Positions 50,826 through 60,376 of a DNA stretch of 64,000 nt are shown one piece after another (position 1 is the stretch's first letter; every line of letters starts with the position of its first letter). A program made the position numbers and the translations under genes. Source of the DNA: Anaerorhabdus furcosa (GTDB taxonomy: Bacteria > Bacillota_I > Bacilli_A > Erysipelotrichales > Erysipelotrichaceae); assembly GCF_900167375.1 (NCBI RefSeq), contig NZ_FUWY01000002.1, positions 310,001-374,000 of the forward strand, read 5' to 3'. The notes below the pieces were generated by a model. It was not told the origin of the DNA, made no database searches, and saw nothing but the letters and a program-made list of their open reading frames with translations.

Positions 50826-51839
50826 ATGCTAAAAGATAACATTTTACTAATAACAGGTGGTACTGGATCATTTGGTAATGCAGTAGCAAAGCGGTTCTTA
50901 GTGTCGGACATAAAAGAAATTAGAATCCTATCGCGTGATGAGAAAAAACAAGACGATATGAGACATGAATATCAATCTCTATACCCAGAGTATTCAGATA
51001 AGTTAAAATTCTATATTGGTGATGTTCGTGATTATAATTCGATAGAGTATGCATTTAAAGGTGTGGATTATGTCTTTCATGCGGCAGCTTTGAAACAAGT
51101 TCCTTCATGTGAATTCTATCCAATGGAAGCGGTAAAAACGAATGTCATTGGAAGCGATAATGTAATAAAAGCTTGTGTAGAGCATGGCGTTAAGAAAGCT
51201 ATTTTTCTAAGTACTGATAAAGCTGCATATCCAATTAATGCAATGGGTATGACAAAAGCCTTGATGGAGAAGAATGTAGTAGCACGTAGTAGACAACTTG
51301 GAGAAGATGATACTGTTCTTTGCTTAACACGCTATGGTAATGTAATGGCGTCGAGAGGTAGTGTAATTCCTTTGTTTTGTGAACAAATTGAGCAAGGGAA
51401 ACCTATTACTATTACAAATCCACATATGACACGTTTTATGATGACACTAGAAGATGCAGTTGATTTGGTATTGTTTGCGTTTGAAAATGGTAAACAAGGT
51501 GATTTATTTGTTCAAAAAGCACCTGCATCTACAATTGAAGTGTTGGCGGAAGCTATAAGGGAACTAAAAGAAGTTAAAAGTGAAACAGTTTGTATTGGAA
51601 CAAGACATGGTGAAAAACTGTATGAAGTACTTGTTACAAAAGAAGATATGATAAAGGCTGAAGATTTAGGTAATTATTTTAGAATTCCTGCGGATAATAG
51701 AGACTTGAACTATGATAAGTTTATAGCAGAAGGTGATCATCGCTTTGAAAATATAGATGAATATAATTCACACAATACAGAACGACTTACAGTTGGAGCG
51801 ATGAAAGAACTGTTATTAAAATTAGATTTATTCAAATAA
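50826..51839 (+). CDS. capE: UDP-GlcNAc 4,6-dehydratase/5-epimerase (CapE/FnlA type)
   Basis: A 337-residue soluble SDR: 'ILLITGGTGSFGNAVAKRFL', 'VFHAAALKQVPSCEFYPMEA', 'FLSTDKAAYPINAMGMTKAL' (catalytic M-x-x-x-K in place of Y-x-x-x-K, as in CapE and FlaA1) and 'TRYGNVMASRGSVIPLF'. No N-terminal membrane domain, so it is CapE/FnlA rather than CapD. It starts the conversion of UDP-GlcNAc to UDP-L-FucNAc. CapF and CapG homologues follow directly, confirming the pathway. A ribosome site AAGGAG lies 7-8 bases ahead. A hairpin terminator or attenuator lies between it and capF. Confidence 0.9.
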   Translation: MLKDNILLITGGTGSFGNAVAKRFLVSDIKEIRILSRDEKKQDDMRHEYQSLYPEYSDKLKFYIGDVRDYNSIEYAFKGVDYVFHAAALKQVPSCEFYPMEAVKTNVIGSDNVIKACVEHGVKKAIFLSTDKAAYPINAMGMTKALMEKNVVARSRQLGEDDTVLCLTRYGNVMASRGSVIPLFCEQIEQGKPITITNPHMTRFMMTLEDAVDLVLFAFENGKQGDLFVQKAPASTIEVLAEAIRELKEVKSETVCIGTRHGEKLYEVLVTKEDMIKAEDLGNYFRIPADNRDLNYDKFIAEGDHRFENIDEYNSHNTERLTVGAMKELLLKLDLFK

Positions 51840-51860
51840 AAGGGACCTAATCCCTTTTTT
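51839..51860 (+). terminator. Hairpin (attenuator-like) between capE and capF
   Basis: AAAGGGA (51839-51845) pairs with TCCCTTT (51851-51857) and is followed by T to 51860. It overlaps the capE stop codon region. As capF and capG must be made with capE, it likely acts as a partial terminator, or a downstream extended -10 (TGGTATGAT, 51875-51883) restarts transcription. Confidence 0.55.
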
Positions 51861-51899
51861 ATGTGGATTTTAAATGGTATGATATTAAAGGTGAAAATG

Positions 51900-53000
51900 A
51901 TGAAAATACTAATTACTGGATCAAAAGGCTTTATAGGAAAAAATTTAGTGTATAAATGTCTTCAAGAAGGATATGAGGTTATTGAATTTGATAGAGATAA
52001 TTCTATTAATGATTTAGCGTCAAAAATTCATGAAGCTGATTTCATCATGCATTTGGCGGGTATTAATCGTCCGAAAGAAACTAATGAATTTTATGAAGGG
52101 AATTATGATTTAACACAAAAAATCATTGATTTTGTTAAACCAGAAAACAGAAATATTCCGATTCTTTTAAGTTCGTCAATCCATGCCGCTGTAGATAATG
52201 ACTATGGTAAAAGTAAGAAAATGGCTGAAGATACATTGTTCAATTTTTCCAGAGAGACAGAGAATCCAGTTTTTGTTTATCGGTTGGCCAATACTTTTGG
52301 GAAATGGTGTAAACCTAATTACAATTCTGTAATCGCAACATTTTGTTATAACATTGCTCATGGAAAAGATATACAAATCAATGACCGAGACACTGAATTA
52401 CCACTAGTCTATATTGATGATATTGTTGATTCTTTCATTAGCTGTATTGGTAAAGAAGCGAATGGTTCAATTAAAAATGTAGAACCAATTTATAAAATTA
52501 AACTAGGTGAAGTTGCAGATTTATTATATAAATTTAAAAATAGTAGAGATGATTTATTTGTTCCAAATCTTAGCAATGGATTCGAAAAGAAGTTGTATAG
52601 TACTTATTTGAGTTATCTTCCAGAAGATGAATTTAGTTATCCTTTGAAAATGAATGTTGATAATAGAGGATCATTCACAGAGTTTGTTAAAACAGTGGAT
52701 AGAGGGCAAGTATCTATTAATATTTCGAAACCAGGTATTGTTAAGGGAAATCACTGGCATCACACAAAAAATGAGAAATTTCTTGTTGTAAGTGGGAAGG
52801 GAATAATTCGATTTCGAGATGTAAACAGCAGCGAAATAATTGAATATCTTGTAAGTGGTGAAAAATTAGAAGTCATTGATATTCCTGTAGGATATACACA
52901 TAATATTGAGAATATTGGGGATACCGATATGGTTACTGTAATGTGGTGTAACGAGATATTTGATAAAGATAACCCAGATACATATTATTTAGAAGTGTAA
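51900..53000 (+). CDS. capF: UDP-2-acetamido-2,6-dideoxyhexose reductase (CapF/FnlB type)
   Basis: A 366-residue two-domain enzyme. Residues 1-245 form an SDR domain ('MKILITGSKGFIGKNLVYKC', 'IMHLAGINRP', 'YGKSKKMAED'). Residues 250-366 form a C-terminal cupin ('NRGSFTEFVKT', 'GIVKGNHWHHTKNEKFLVVS'), the layout unique to CapF/WbjC. The cupin epimerises and the SDR reduces the 4-keto sugar to UDP-2-acetamido-2,6-dideoxy-L-talose. AAAGGTG lies 6 bases ahead of the ATG at 51900, better placed than the ATG just before; the open frame upstream lies in the terminator. It stands between capE and capG in the correct order. Confidence 0.9.
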   Translation: MKILITGSKGFIGKNLVYKCLQEGYEVIEFDRDNSINDLASKIHEADFIMHLAGINRPKETNEFYEGNYDLTQKIIDFVKPENRNIPILLSSSIHAAVDNDYGKSKKMAEDTLFNFSRETENPVFVYRLANTFGKWCKPNYNSVIATFCYNIAHGKDIQINDRDTELPLVYIDDIVDSFISCIGKEANGSIKNVEPIYKIKLGEVADLLYKFKNSRDDLFVPNLSNGFEKKLYSTYLSYLPEDEFSYPLKMNVDNRGSFTEFVKTVDRGQVSINISKPGIVKGNHWHHTKNEKFLVVSGKGIIRFRDVNSSEIIEYLVSGEKLEVIDIPVGYTHNIENIGDTDMVTVMWCNEIFDKDNPDTYYLEV

Positions 53001-53011
53001 GGAGTAGAATA

Positions 53012-54139
53012 ATGAAAAAACTAAAATTGATGACAATCATTGGTACTCGACCAGAGATTATAAGATTAAGTGAATGTATAAAAGCATGTGATACATATTT
53101 TGATCATATTTTGGTGCATACAGGACAAAACTGGGATTATACATTAAATCAAGTATTCTTTGATGAACTAGGACTAAGAAAACCGGATTTTTATTTGGAT
53201 TGCGTTGGTGAAAGTTTAGGACAAACTATGGGGAACATCATCGCAAAGAGCTATGATTTGATGATTGAACAAAAACCCGATGCAATACTCATTCTTGGTG
53301 ATACAAACAGTGCTCTTGCAGCTATTTCGGCTAAGCGATTAAAAACTCCAATTTTTCATATGGAAGCAGGGAATAGATGTTGGGATTGGAATGTGCCTGA
53401 AATGGTTAATCGTACCATTGTTGATCATATTAGTGATGTTAATCTTCCATACACTGAACATAGTCGCAGATATTTATTGAGTGAAGGAATTGACGGAAAA
53501 ACAATTTTTGTGACTGGCTCTCCAATGAGTGAAGTTCTAAATGCCCATATGAATTCAATCATGAATTCAACAGTTTTAGAAAAATTGAATCTAAAATCAA
53601 AAGAATACATACTTGTTAGTGCACATCGTGAAGAAAATATAGATAATGAAGAGAACTTTATTTCTTTGATGAATGCGATTAATAGTATTGCAGAGCATTA
53701 TGAATTACCAGTTATTTATAGTACACATCCAAGAAGTAAAAAGTTTATTGAAAAGCGAAACTTTATTTTTCATCCATTAGTAAGAAGTTTAGAACCATTT
53801 GGTTTCTTTGATTATAATCATTTACAAATGAATAGTTTTTGTGTTTTGAGTGACAGTGGAACATTGTCTGAGGAAAGTGCTATTCTAGGTTTCAATGGAG
53901 TTTTAATTAGAACAAGTACAGAAAGACCGGAGGTATTAGACAAAGGAACTGTGGTAGTCGGTGGAATAACAGAGAAGACCATAGAACAATCAATTGAACT
54001 AGCGACATCTATGAGTAATAACAATGAATTGACTGTACTTGCAGATGATTATCAAGATAAAAACGTATCAGTTAAGGTAGTAAAAATAATTCAAAGTTAT
54101 ACAGATATTGTTAATAGAACGACTTGGTTGAAAAAATAA
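53012..54139 (+). CDS. capG: UDP-L-FucNAc-forming 2-epimerase (CapG/FnlC type)
   Basis: A 375-residue epimerase of the WecB/CapG class: 'LMTIIGTRPEIIRLSECIKA', 'ILGDTNSALAA', 'HMEAGNRCWDWNVPEMVNR', 'SAHREENIDNEENF', and 'CVLSDSGTLSEESAILGFN'. The special 'NRCWDWNVPEM' loop is that of CapG/FnlC rather than WecB. It inverts C2 of UDP-2-acetamido-2,6-dideoxy-L-talose to give UDP-N-acetyl-L-fucosamine. It follows capF by 11 bases with AAGGAG ahead. The set capE-F-G is complete and in pathway order. Confidence 0.9.
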   Translation: MKKLKLMTIIGTRPEIIRLSECIKACDTYFDHILVHTGQNWDYTLNQVFFDELGLRKPDFYLDCVGESLGQTMGNIIAKSYDLMIEQKPDAILILGDTNSALAAISAKRLKTPIFHMEAGNRCWDWNVPEMVNRTIVDHISDVNLPYTEHSRRYLLSEGIDGKTIFVTGSPMSEVLNAHMNSIMNSTVLEKLNLKSKEYILVSAHREENIDNEENFISLMNAINSIAEHYELPVIYSTHPRSKKFIEKRNFIFHPLVRSLEPFGFFDYNHLQMNSFCVLSDSGTLSEESAILGFNGVLIRTSTERPEVLDKGTVVVGGITEKTIEQSIELATSMSNNNELTVLADDYQDKNVSVKVVKIIQSYTDIVNRTTWLKK

Positions 54140-54179
54140 ATATGATAAAATAATGTATAGTATAGAAAGGGGAGTAATC

Positions 54180-54848
54180 ATGAAAACTCTAATTATAGTT
54201 CCGGCATACAACGAAGAGAAAAATATACCCAAATTAGTTGAAAGTCTAAATAATTATCCATATGATTTTTTGATTGTGAATGATTGCTCTACAGATAATA
54301 CAAAAGCATTGTTAGTTGAAATGAAACTCAATCATCTAAATTTGCCTAACAATATGGGTTTAGCTGGTGTAACGCAAATGGGATTTAAATATGCTTATGA
54401 TTATGGTTATAATGCTGCAATTGTTTTAGATGGTGATGGGCAACATAAACCCGAGTACATTGAACCTGTTCTAGCAAAAATTGAAGAAGGATATGATTAT
54501 GTTGTTGGATCACGATTCAAAGAAAAGAAACAACCATGGAATTTAAGAATGGTTGGTAGTAGATTAATCCAATCATTAATTAGAATTAAAACAGGAACAA
54601 AAGTGACAGATCCAACAAGTGGGATGCGAGCAGTAGGAAACGAATTGATTTCAGAGTTTGCTAGAAGTATGAATTTTGTAGCTGAACCGGATGCTCTAAC
54701 ATATGCCTTGCATGCAGGATTTAAAGTAACAGAAGTACAAGTGGAGATGGATGATAGAAATGATGGTAGTAGTTTTTTTAGTAATCCATTTAATTCTATG
54801 AGATTTATGATAAATGTATGTATGAGTATTCTGTTCATACAATGGTGA
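54180..54848 (+). CDS. GT2 polyprenyl-phosphate-type glycosyltransferase (paired with DUF2304)
   Basis: A 222-residue GT2 of the DPMS-like soluble class: 'MKTLIIVPAYNEEKNIPKLV', 'VNDCSTDNTKALL', 'ALVLDGDGQHKPEYI' type (here 'AIVLDGDGQHKPEYIEPVL'), 'VVGSRFKEKK' and 'VTDPTSGMRAVG'. It lacks the C-terminal helices of GtrB/Dpm1; instead the next gene encodes a small DUF2304 membrane protein, a frequent partner. I start at ATG 54180 with GGGGAG ahead; the frame's earlier ATG at 54153 is not supported. It likely charges a polyprenyl phosphate with a sugar used by the outer GT-C proteins encoded next (56514 onwards). Confidence 0.85.
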   Translation: MKTLIIVPAYNEEKNIPKLVESLNNYPYDFLIVNDCSTDNTKALLVEMKLNHLNLPNNMGLAGVTQMGFKYAYDYGYNAAIVLDGDGQHKPEYIEPVLAKIEEGYDYVVGSRFKEKKQPWNLRMVGSRLIQSLIRIKTGTKVTDPTSGMRAVGNELISEFARSMNFVAEPDALTYALHAGFKVTEVQVEMDDRNDGSSFFSNPFNSMRFMINVCMSILFIQW

Positions 54849-54854
54849 GGTTCT

Positions 54855-55208
54855 ATGTCAATTAAACTACAACTAGCTTTATTATTAGCTTCTTTGCTAA
54901 CAACGGTGTTTGTTACTTTTTGTGTTGTACGATTTAAAATGAATGTTAAGTATGGTATTGTTTGGATTCTTTGGGCTTTAATTATTTTGTTCTTAAGTAT
55001 ATTTCCATTTATATTAATTGGATTTTCCGATTTATTAGGAGTACAAACTGCATCAAATACAGTTTTCTTAATAACTATATTTCTAGCTTATGCACTCAGT
55101 TTTTACTTATTTATGAAAATATCGAAGCAAAATGACGAAATAAAGAATCTAACCTATGAGGTTGCAAAATTATCAAAAGAAATTAAAGAGAAAAATAGAA
55201 ATGAATAA
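54855..55208 (+). CDS. DUF2304 small membrane protein
   Basis: A 117-residue protein with three membrane helices (about 5-28, 34-56, 66-90) and a charged C-terminal coiled coil ending 'LSKEIKEKNRNE'. This is the DUF2304 layout, constantly found beside GT2 genes in Gram-positive polysaccharide clusters. The C-terminal coil probably binds the soluble GT2 to the membrane. It starts 6 bases after the GT2 gene and overlaps the next gene by 8 bases. The biochemical role is unproved. Confidence 0.82.
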   Translation: MSIKLQLALLLASLLTTVFVTFCVVRFKMNVKYGIVWILWALIILFLSIFPFILIGFSDLLGVQTASNTVFLITIFLAYALSFYLFMKISKQNDEIKNLTYEVAKLSKEIKEKNRNE

Positions 55209-56466
55209 GAAGAAAGTTTTAGTTATTCCTGGTGGGTTTGTTCCTTATAACGATACAGTTACACTTTTAAGTTACAAGCATTTAAGAAACATTGATGCTG
55301 ATTTTGATGTTGTTGCTCTACAAGGTAAAGAGGACAAAGGGCTAAAATCATGTGTAGAAAATGATAAGAATTTTAGTAAGTTTAAAATTGAATATGTATG
55401 TGATTATAATGATGCGATTGCTACACTTGAAAGAAAGAATGTTCTTTCAGGAGTAATAAATATAATGAAGTATTGCAGATTTGCTAAGAAAAAAGCGAAA
55501 CTAAACAACTATGATTTTGTCTATACTTCAAGTATTCCAGCTTTCACTCATTTAGCGGGATACTGGATTAAAAAAATGAAGGGTGACAAAATCAAATGGG
55601 TTGCTTCTTTTTCTGATCCTTTATATAAATCGCCATATAAATATGATGAAGATACATTGAGGGAATACTCATTGATTACTAAAATAGGTTTTTATATTTA
55701 CATTTGGATTTATATGAATGCTTGGTATGAGAAAATTGCTATGAAATACGCAGATAAAATTGTTTATATATGTGAAGAACAAAGAAACTTTATGATTGAG
55801 CATTATGAGAATAAAGATGAATTACTGAAAAAGTCAATGATTATACCTTTAAACTATATCAAGGATTGGGAAATTTATTCGAATTTAATGAATTGCAAAA
55901 AGAATTCAAGCGAAAAACCTAGAAAAATTTATCATTTTGGACGAATTTATGGATTACGGAAAATCGATAATCTTTTATTGGCTCTGAAAGAACTAAAAGA
56001 TGAAGATCCTAATTTATGCTATAAAATCAAATTTAAGCAATATGGTGAATTTAATCAAAGATATAAGAACATGATAAATGAACTAAATATTTCTGATGTA
56101 TTTGAAAATTTTGATAAGGTTTCATATGATGAAGTTATGAATCTTATGGTTGAGTGCGATGTTCTTGCATTATTTGATACGATTATGAAAGATGATGATG
56201 AGCAACCTTATTTGCCTTCAAAAACATTAGAATATATTTTATTAAAGAAAGAGGTCTTTATTTTAACAACTAAAAAAAGTCCAGCGTATCGTATTTTTAA
56301 GTCATTGGGCTTTATTCCAACGTTAAACAATATTCAAGCAATTAAAGAAAGCTTGAAAGAACTTATCAATAATAAACAGAGAGTTTATAATTATGATATT
56401 GAGCAATATGAAAATAGTAAAGCCACAGTAAAATTAAAGGAATATATCGAATCAAATTCAAAATAA
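55201..56466 (+). CDS. Glycosyltransferase, GT-B fold (GT4-like)
   Basis: A 421-residue protein: N-terminal domain 'KVLVIPGGFVPYNDTVTLLS', 'FVYTSSIPAFTHLAGYWIKK' and 'IKWVASFSDPLYKSPY'; C-terminal donor domain 'RKIYHFGRIYGLRKIDNLLL' and 'DVLALFDTIMKDDDEQPYLP', with 'SKTLEYILLKK' as the conserved Glu-containing donor helix. This is the pattern of 'glycosyltransferase' GT4-like proteins of Bacillota capsule loci. ATG 55201 is used, inside the end of the DUF2304 gene (ATGAATAA overlap); the open frame to 55156 would overlap it more. Specificity is unknown. It is the last soluble GT before the membrane-protein module. Confidence 0.78.
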   Translation: MNKKKVLVIPGGFVPYNDTVTLLSYKHLRNIDADFDVVALQGKEDKGLKSCVENDKNFSKFKIEYVCDYNDAIATLERKNVLSGVINIMKYCRFAKKKAKLNNYDFVYTSSIPAFTHLAGYWIKKMKGDKIKWVASFSDPLYKSPYKYDEDTLREYSLITKIGFYIYIWIYMNAWYEKIAMKYADKIVYICEEQRNFMIEHYENKDELLKKSMIIPLNYIKDWEIYSNLMNCKKNSSEKPRKIYHFGRIYGLRKIDNLLLALKELKDEDPNLCYKIKFKQYGEFNQRYKNMINELNISDVFENFDKVSYDEVMNLMVECDVLALFDTIMKDDDEQPYLPSKTLEYILLKKEVFILTTKKSPAYRIFKSLGFIPTLNNIQAIKESLKELINNKQRVYNYDIEQYENSKATVKLKEYIESNSK

Positions 56467-56513
56467 GCATTATAAATTTAAATTATATTAATTAGAAATT
56501 AGGAGGGAATTAT

Positions 56514-58241
56514 ATGAAATATTTAACTAATAAGAAAATAGTGATATTTTATTGCTTTTTAATTTCATTAATTTTTGTATATCCATTATTTAGCAAAAAC
56601 TTGGTTATTGGGCATGATACATTATTTCATTTGGGAAGAATAGAGGCATTGAAAGATGCATATGTCAATTTTGATTTCTTTCCTAGACTTTATTATCACC
56701 AAAATTTTATGTTTGGATATGCAACTCCTCTTTTTTATTCAGATATATTTTTAATTTTACCTGCATTGTTACGATTGATGGGATTATCATTAGTTTTTAC
56801 ATACAAATTATATTTATTTATTTGTTCGTTTATCAGTGTTTTATGTATGTTTTGGGCTTCGAAAAAGATTGTGAAAAATACTTATGGACCTTATTTGTCA
56901 TCTCTTCTATATTTATTTTGTACATATAGAATCACAGATGTTTATGTAAGAGGTGCATTAGGAGAAGTAATGGCAATGATATTCATCCCATTAGTCATCT
57001 ATGGGATGTATAATAGCATCTATGAAGAAAAACCAAAGTGTATGTATCTTGTAATAGGATTTAGTGGGCTTCTTCTTGTGCATAATATATCATTTATATT
57101 ATTCTGTATTGTTTACGGTATTGTATTAATAATTAATTTTAAAACACTGATTAAGGATAAATATCGTATAGCGAAAATATGTAAAGCGATGTTATTGTCA
57201 CTAGGGTTATTGGCGTTTTTCTTGTTACCGATGTTTGAGCAATTACGTGGGGGTAACTATGCAGTAAATGAGTTTGTTAAGGATTCAAATATTAGTAATT
57301 ATACTCTTTATTTTGAACAACTGTTTACTATAAGACTCAATTTTGGATTAGCAGGACACGAATTTGGAAGAGAGTATTGGATGACCACTAATACAGGACC
57401 TGTGATTTGGATTTTATCAGTCTTTTACCTATTTGTAAGAAAAGATAAAACTAAAGAATCAAGATTTATTTCTATATTAGGATTTGTAGGAATAGGAAGC
57501 ATGATTTTTTGCTTAAATATTATGCCATGGTCTTTCTTTAATAATTTCTTTAGTTTCATACAATTTCCATGGAGATTGATGATTGTTGCTTGTTCTTTAC
57601 TCTCAATTGTTGCAGCGAAGAGTATAGATTACTTCCCACAAAAAAAATCAAAATTAATAATTATTATCATTTTCTTAATTACAACACTAATTGGAATATA
57701 TCAATTATCTTTTGTATGCGAACAAGATACAAAGATATTTAATAATACTGAATATGATTTGATATCAGATGATAGTTATAGTGGAAAACATGGTATAGTA
57801 ACATATTATAATCAAGCCGAATTAGCTGCTGCAGATTATTTGCCAATAAAAGATAATGTCAATTATAGGGAATACGGCGATTATGTTAAAACTAACAACC
57901 CAGTTCAAATTGAAAATTTTAGTAGGCAATATAACAAAATTGAATTCTCAATTGAATCAAGTGATGCTAGTACATTTTATATATTGCCACTCATTTATTA
58001 TAAAGGTTATTCAGTTGATGTATTAGATGATCACAATAAATTAATTAAATCGATATCAACTTATCCAGATGATGAATCTTATTTGGTTTCATTTAATCCA
58101 GGTGAGTATAATCAACGGATAACTTTAAGAATTCAATATGAAGGAACTAGAATACAATTTATTTCTTATGGTATAACAGGTGTTACTCTTGTTTATCTAA
58201 TTATTAGTGCAATTCTTAATAGGAAGGGTAAAAGAAAATGA
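56514..58241 (+). CDS. PTPS-related membrane protein (GT-C-like), second copy
   Basis: A 575-residue paralogue of the gene at 27329: 'VIGHDTLFHLGRIEALKDAY' in the first outer loop, 'MFGYATPLFYSDIF', 'RITDVYVRGALGEVMAMIF' and 'LADYLPIKDNVNYREYGDYV' near the C-terminus all line up. About 10-11 helices. AGGAGG precedes the ATG. It is ATGA-coupled to the next gene, itself a paralogue of the gene at 24326, so the two families travel together. It probably acts as an outer-face sugar transferase. The outer loop D and H in 'GHD' are invariant between both copies, which fits a catalytic role. Confidence 0.72.
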   Translation: MKYLTNKKIVIFYCFLISLIFVYPLFSKNLVIGHDTLFHLGRIEALKDAYVNFDFFPRLYYHQNFMFGYATPLFYSDIFLILPALLRLMGLSLVFTYKLYLFICSFISVLCMFWASKKIVKNTYGPYLSSLLYLFCTYRITDVYVRGALGEVMAMIFIPLVIYGMYNSIYEEKPKCMYLVIGFSGLLLVHNISFILFCIVYGIVLIINFKTLIKDKYRIAKICKAMLLSLGLLAFFLLPMFEQLRGGNYAVNEFVKDSNISNYTLYFEQLFTIRLNFGLAGHEFGREYWMTTNTGPVIWILSVFYLFVRKDKTKESRFISILGFVGIGSMIFCLNIMPWSFFNNFFSFIQFPWRLMIVACSLLSIVAAKSIDYFPQKKSKLIIIIIFLITTLIGIYQLSFVCEQDTKIFNNTEYDLISDDSYSGKHGIVTYYNQAELAAADYLPIKDNVNYREYGDYVKTNNPVQIENFSRQYNKIEFSIESSDASTFYILPLIYYKGYSVDVLDDHNKLIKSISTYPDDESYLVSFNPGEYNQRITLRIQYEGTRIQFISYGITGVTLVYLIISAILNRKGKRK

Positions 58242-60319
58242 CTTTAATATCAAGTTGTGTAGCAATTATAATTCTTTCAATTTCTTACTTATTTGGTACT
58301 TTGATAGTAAATAAATTCTTTAGCAATAATTATCAAGTTCCGCGTACAGCGATTGGGTTCTTTTTATTGCTTGGAATTTTTCAATTTTTTTCATTTCTGA
58401 TTATTTATTTAAAACTGGATTCTGTTATACTAATGGTTTCATTAATTGGCATTTTTCTTATGTCGATTATATTAGTAATTAAAAATCATCGACTTGAATA
58501 CTTTTCTAAAAAGGAAATGCAATATCTTCTTTTTTGTATAATCTTCACTTTGATTCTATTCGCTATGATGTCTTTGCAAACGCAAGGAGAAAAAGCTTTT
58601 GATTCAGTTCACTATACATCAATGGTTATTGAAAATAGTGCATCAAGTAAAATCGGTGGATTTTCCGCATTTTCGGGTATTATCGGAAATGATATCAATG
58701 TTCAATATGACTACCAAAGTTTTTATCATTTCTTTTCTATGATTATAAAATTAGTTAGAAATATATTTAGTTTCGAGAATATATCATTGACACCAATTTA
58801 TTTAAATTTGTCTGCAATAATGTATTTTTTCATTTTGTCGGAGTTATTATTCAAATCACTTACTTATTTAAAAAATAAAAATATTAGTAAATTAGGTTTG
58901 CTATCTATTTTCTTTTGGACACTTCTGTTTTTTATGAATTACTTTAATATTTCACTCAATTTCTTTGGCAATACATGGAAAACTTTAGTAATAGCTACAA
59001 TTATGTTGAGTATTTATCAGTTTATAAATTCAAAGGATTATAAGAAAATTTACATATTAACATTTCTTTTTTCTGCTTTGATAGCATGTAGTTCTTCTGG
59101 TTTCTTCATAGCAGCCTTCATTGCTATTAGTTTTTTCTTTTACTTAATCTTCAAAAATTATAAAGATTATAGAACTTATTTTTCATTTGCAGTAAGTTGT
59201 TTACCTATAGCTATATTTACTTTTCTTTATATTGAAAGTATATCGATGCTAGTTGCAACTATAATCTTTACTGTCTATATCATATTAATATTATTTGCAT
59301 TATTATCAAAAAAATTAAATGATAAGCAATGGGATATTTTATTAAAATTATTGAGAATTTCATTCTGTGGTATAGTGTTATTTTTTGTTATTATTAGTTA
59401 TTTTGTCTCGAATACGATGTTTCCAGGAGTTGATGCACATTTTAGTGGATATGATTTCTTCTTTAGAATCAATAGTGTAGGAGATATGACTCTAAATTAT
59501 TTTCAGTCAATAAACTTTAGTGAGATGATTAGAAATATCATTTTTTGGGTGATGATATTGGTATTCATTGCAAAGATAGAGTATGAAAGAGAATACAAGC
59601 TGCTTCTTTTATTGATTGTTCTTTTATTCTTAAATCCATTTGTAACACCATTTGTTGCAAAATATATGACATATATGGTTTATAGTCGCTCATTTGAAAT
59701 TATAGTAAATCCATTTATTCTAACGATAATAGCTGGAAGTATTTTCAGTGTAGTTGTTGGTAAGAAAATAAATTATTTCTTTTCAATCATATTAACTCTG
59801 GTTTCAATTTATTTAATTTATCAAATAACTACGAATTACTATTCTACATATTTAATTCCAACAAGTGATTATAATAGCGAATATAGAATTACAAATAACG
59901 AATATGAACTATATAATGAAATTATTCAGGAAGTAAATGAATCGTCATTTGAAAGACCTAAAATCTTGAGTCAAAACATCGGATTAAAAGGTTATATACC
60001 TAGAATTGAAGTATTGCTTGATGCAAATCAGTATCGTTCTGCTCCGGCATATAGTGATTTGAATGTTGATGCACCGAGTGAATGGATGAATATATTTTAC
60101 CCTAGAGATTTTTATGGCCAAAAAGTATGGAATGAAGAGCCTGATTTTAAAAATACATGTAACGCAGTTTATGAGTCTAAAGCAGATTATTTAGTTATCG
60201 ACAAAGCTATTACTTATCAAGAAGATGAGTTGTATTTACCTTTTACATTCAAAGTACGAGAGTGCTCAACAAAGATTTTTGAAAATAATGATTGGGCATT
60301 TTACAAAGTAAATAAATGA
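58238..60319 (+). CDS. Large polytopic membrane protein, GT-C-like, second copy
   Basis: A 693-residue protein with about 14 helices and a C-terminal outer domain of about 140 residues ('ITNNEYELYNEIIQEV' to the end). The first outer loop has 'GEKAFDSVHYTSMVI', comparable in place to 'IEFSDSPMYLNYI' of its paralogue at 24326. Both share the 'F(F/Y)GNT' and 'CSSS' segments and both end with a domain carrying 'YPRDFYG'/'TSRDYFYP' type motifs. It is coupled by ATGA to the PTPS-related gene and lies 57 bases before a YfhO gene. Probable role: GT-C transferase or polymerase. The evidence is topological. Confidence 0.6.
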   Translation: MTLISSCVAIIILSISYLFGTLIVNKFFSNNYQVPRTAIGFFLLLGIFQFFSFLIIYLKLDSVILMVSLIGIFLMSIILVIKNHRLEYFSKKEMQYLLFCIIFTLILFAMMSLQTQGEKAFDSVHYTSMVIENSASSKIGGFSAFSGIIGNDINVQYDYQSFYHFFSMIIKLVRNIFSFENISLTPIYLNLSAIMYFFILSELLFKSLTYLKNKNISKLGLLSIFFWTLLFFMNYFNISLNFFGNTWKTLVIATIMLSIYQFINSKDYKKIYILTFLFSALIACSSSGFFIAAFIAISFFFYLIFKNYKDYRTYFSFAVSCLPIAIFTFLYIESISMLVATIIFTVYIILILFALLSKKLNDKQWDILLKLLRISFCGIVLFFVIISYFVSNTMFPGVDAHFSGYDFFFRINSVGDMTLNYFQSINFSEMIRNIIFWVMILVFIAKIEYEREYKLLLLLIVLLFLNPFVTPFVAKYMTYMVYSRSFEIIVNPFILTIIAGSIFSVVVGKKINYFFSIILTLVSIYLIYQITTNYYSTYLIPTSDYNSEYRITNNEYELYNEIIQEVNESSFERPKILSQNIGLKGYIPRIEVLLDANQYRSAPAYSDLNVDAPSEWMNIFYPRDFYGQKVWNEEPDFKNTCNAVYESKADYLVIDKAITYQEDELYLPFTFKVRECSTKIFENNDWAFYKVNK

Positions 60320-60376
60320 GTGATTCATTTTGAGTTTGATAATAATAAGGAGCTAAAGAATGGAGGATAGTTAGCA

